From Gammaproteobacteria bacterium (GTDB lineage Bacteria > Pseudomonadota > Gammaproteobacteria > Thiohalospirales > Thiohalospiraceae): a stretch of DNA of 5,624 nucleotides. Both the position numbers and the translations under genes were made by a program. The DNA is taken from positions 1-5,624 of the forward strand of contig JABURU010000241.1 in assembly GCA_014762485.1 (NCBI GenBank), given 5' to 3'. Shown in pieces: positions 5,489-5,624 of the stretch (position 1 is its first letter; every line of letters begins with the position of its first letter). The notes beneath the pieces are model-generated. The model had not been told where the DNA came from. It ran no database searches and worked only from the letters and a program-made list of their open reading frames with translations.

Positions 5489-5624
5489 ATGAAACGCATA
5501 TCGCTTGTCGAACAGGTTCAACAATATCTTCTTAACTATATATCACCAGTTGACTAGGTGATTGATGTTGCCGTGGGTAATGGCCACGACACACACTTCC
5601 TCGCTCATGCGGTAGGGGAGGATG
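5489..5624 (+). pseudogene. Class I SAM methyltransferase, YtqB/MnmM-like, N-terminal fragment with in-frame TAG
   Basis: The ATG at 5489 follows the upstream TAA by one base, as in translationally coupled pairs. The frame reads MKRISLVEQVQQYLLNYISP then VD, meets TAG at 5555-5557, and continues in the same frame as VIDVAVGNGHDTHFLAHAVGED to the window edge. GNGHDT is the SAM-binding motif I of the rRNA_methylase/YtqB family, whose Bacillus member (MnmM) methylates nm5s2U in tRNA. Sequence on both sides of the TAG looks like one continuous family N-terminus, so the stop is an interruption and not a true gene end. As I recall it, the consensus near here is DATxGNGxDTxFLA; this copy has D-V-A in place of D-A-T, and a His where Leu is common. 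Decay or base errors at a contig edge would both explain this. A restart at GTG 5558 would lose the N-terminal helix and has no ribosome site. Confidence 0.65.

Noticed and set aside
5555..5557. TAG read as a recoded sense codon (pyrrolysine or programmed read-through)
   Set aside because: No recoding structure or known read-through context is visible. Stop use elsewhere in the window is ordinary, and nearby consensus-breaking changes favour decay or sequence error.

Overview
The window looks like chromosomal DNA of a gammaproteobacterium, probably marine or environmental. The basis is the PrpD and PrpE sequence types, close gene packing on one strand, TAA-dominated stops and roughly half GC. 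No finer taxonomic placement can be supported. All genes lie on the + strand. Both ends cut through genes, so the window may be a short contig.

Left part (1-4002): the 3' end of a propionate-catabolism (2-methylcitrate cycle) operon. It holds the C-terminal 133 residues of PrpD (2-methylcitrate dehydratase), complete PrpE (propionyl-CoA synthetase), a nitroreductase-family flavoprotein and an ST1585-like metallo-beta-lactamase-fold hydrolase. The last three are separated by two gaps of 14 nt with no terminator between them, so they are probably co-transcribed. PrpE activates propionate, and PrpD acts after the methylcitrate synthase step (PrpC, presumably upstream of the window). The roles of the nitroreductase and the hydrolase in this pathway are unknown. 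The prpD-prpE gap carries a three-arm inverted repeat.

Middle (4003-4440): a stretch usually annotated as empty. I read in it a 50-codon ORF for a small basic, Tyr-rich protein (4134-4286), followed 13 nt later by a Rho-independent terminator (4300-4325). A second, stronger terminator lies at 4353-4385.

Right part (4441-5624): an AT-richer two-gene unit. The first gene encodes a 348-residue FAD-dependent oxidoreductase of the DAO fold. One base after its stop begins the N-terminus of a class I SAM methyltransferase of the YtqB/MnmM (rRNA_methylase) type, recognisable by its GNGHDT motif. This reading frame has an in-frame TAG at codon 23 and departs from the family consensus nearby, so it is either decaying or contains errors at the contig edge. 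An FAD oxidase plus a YtqB-type methyltransferase resembles a split, non-homologous version of MnmC, which makes mnm5(s2)U at the tRNA wobble position. That functional link is inference.
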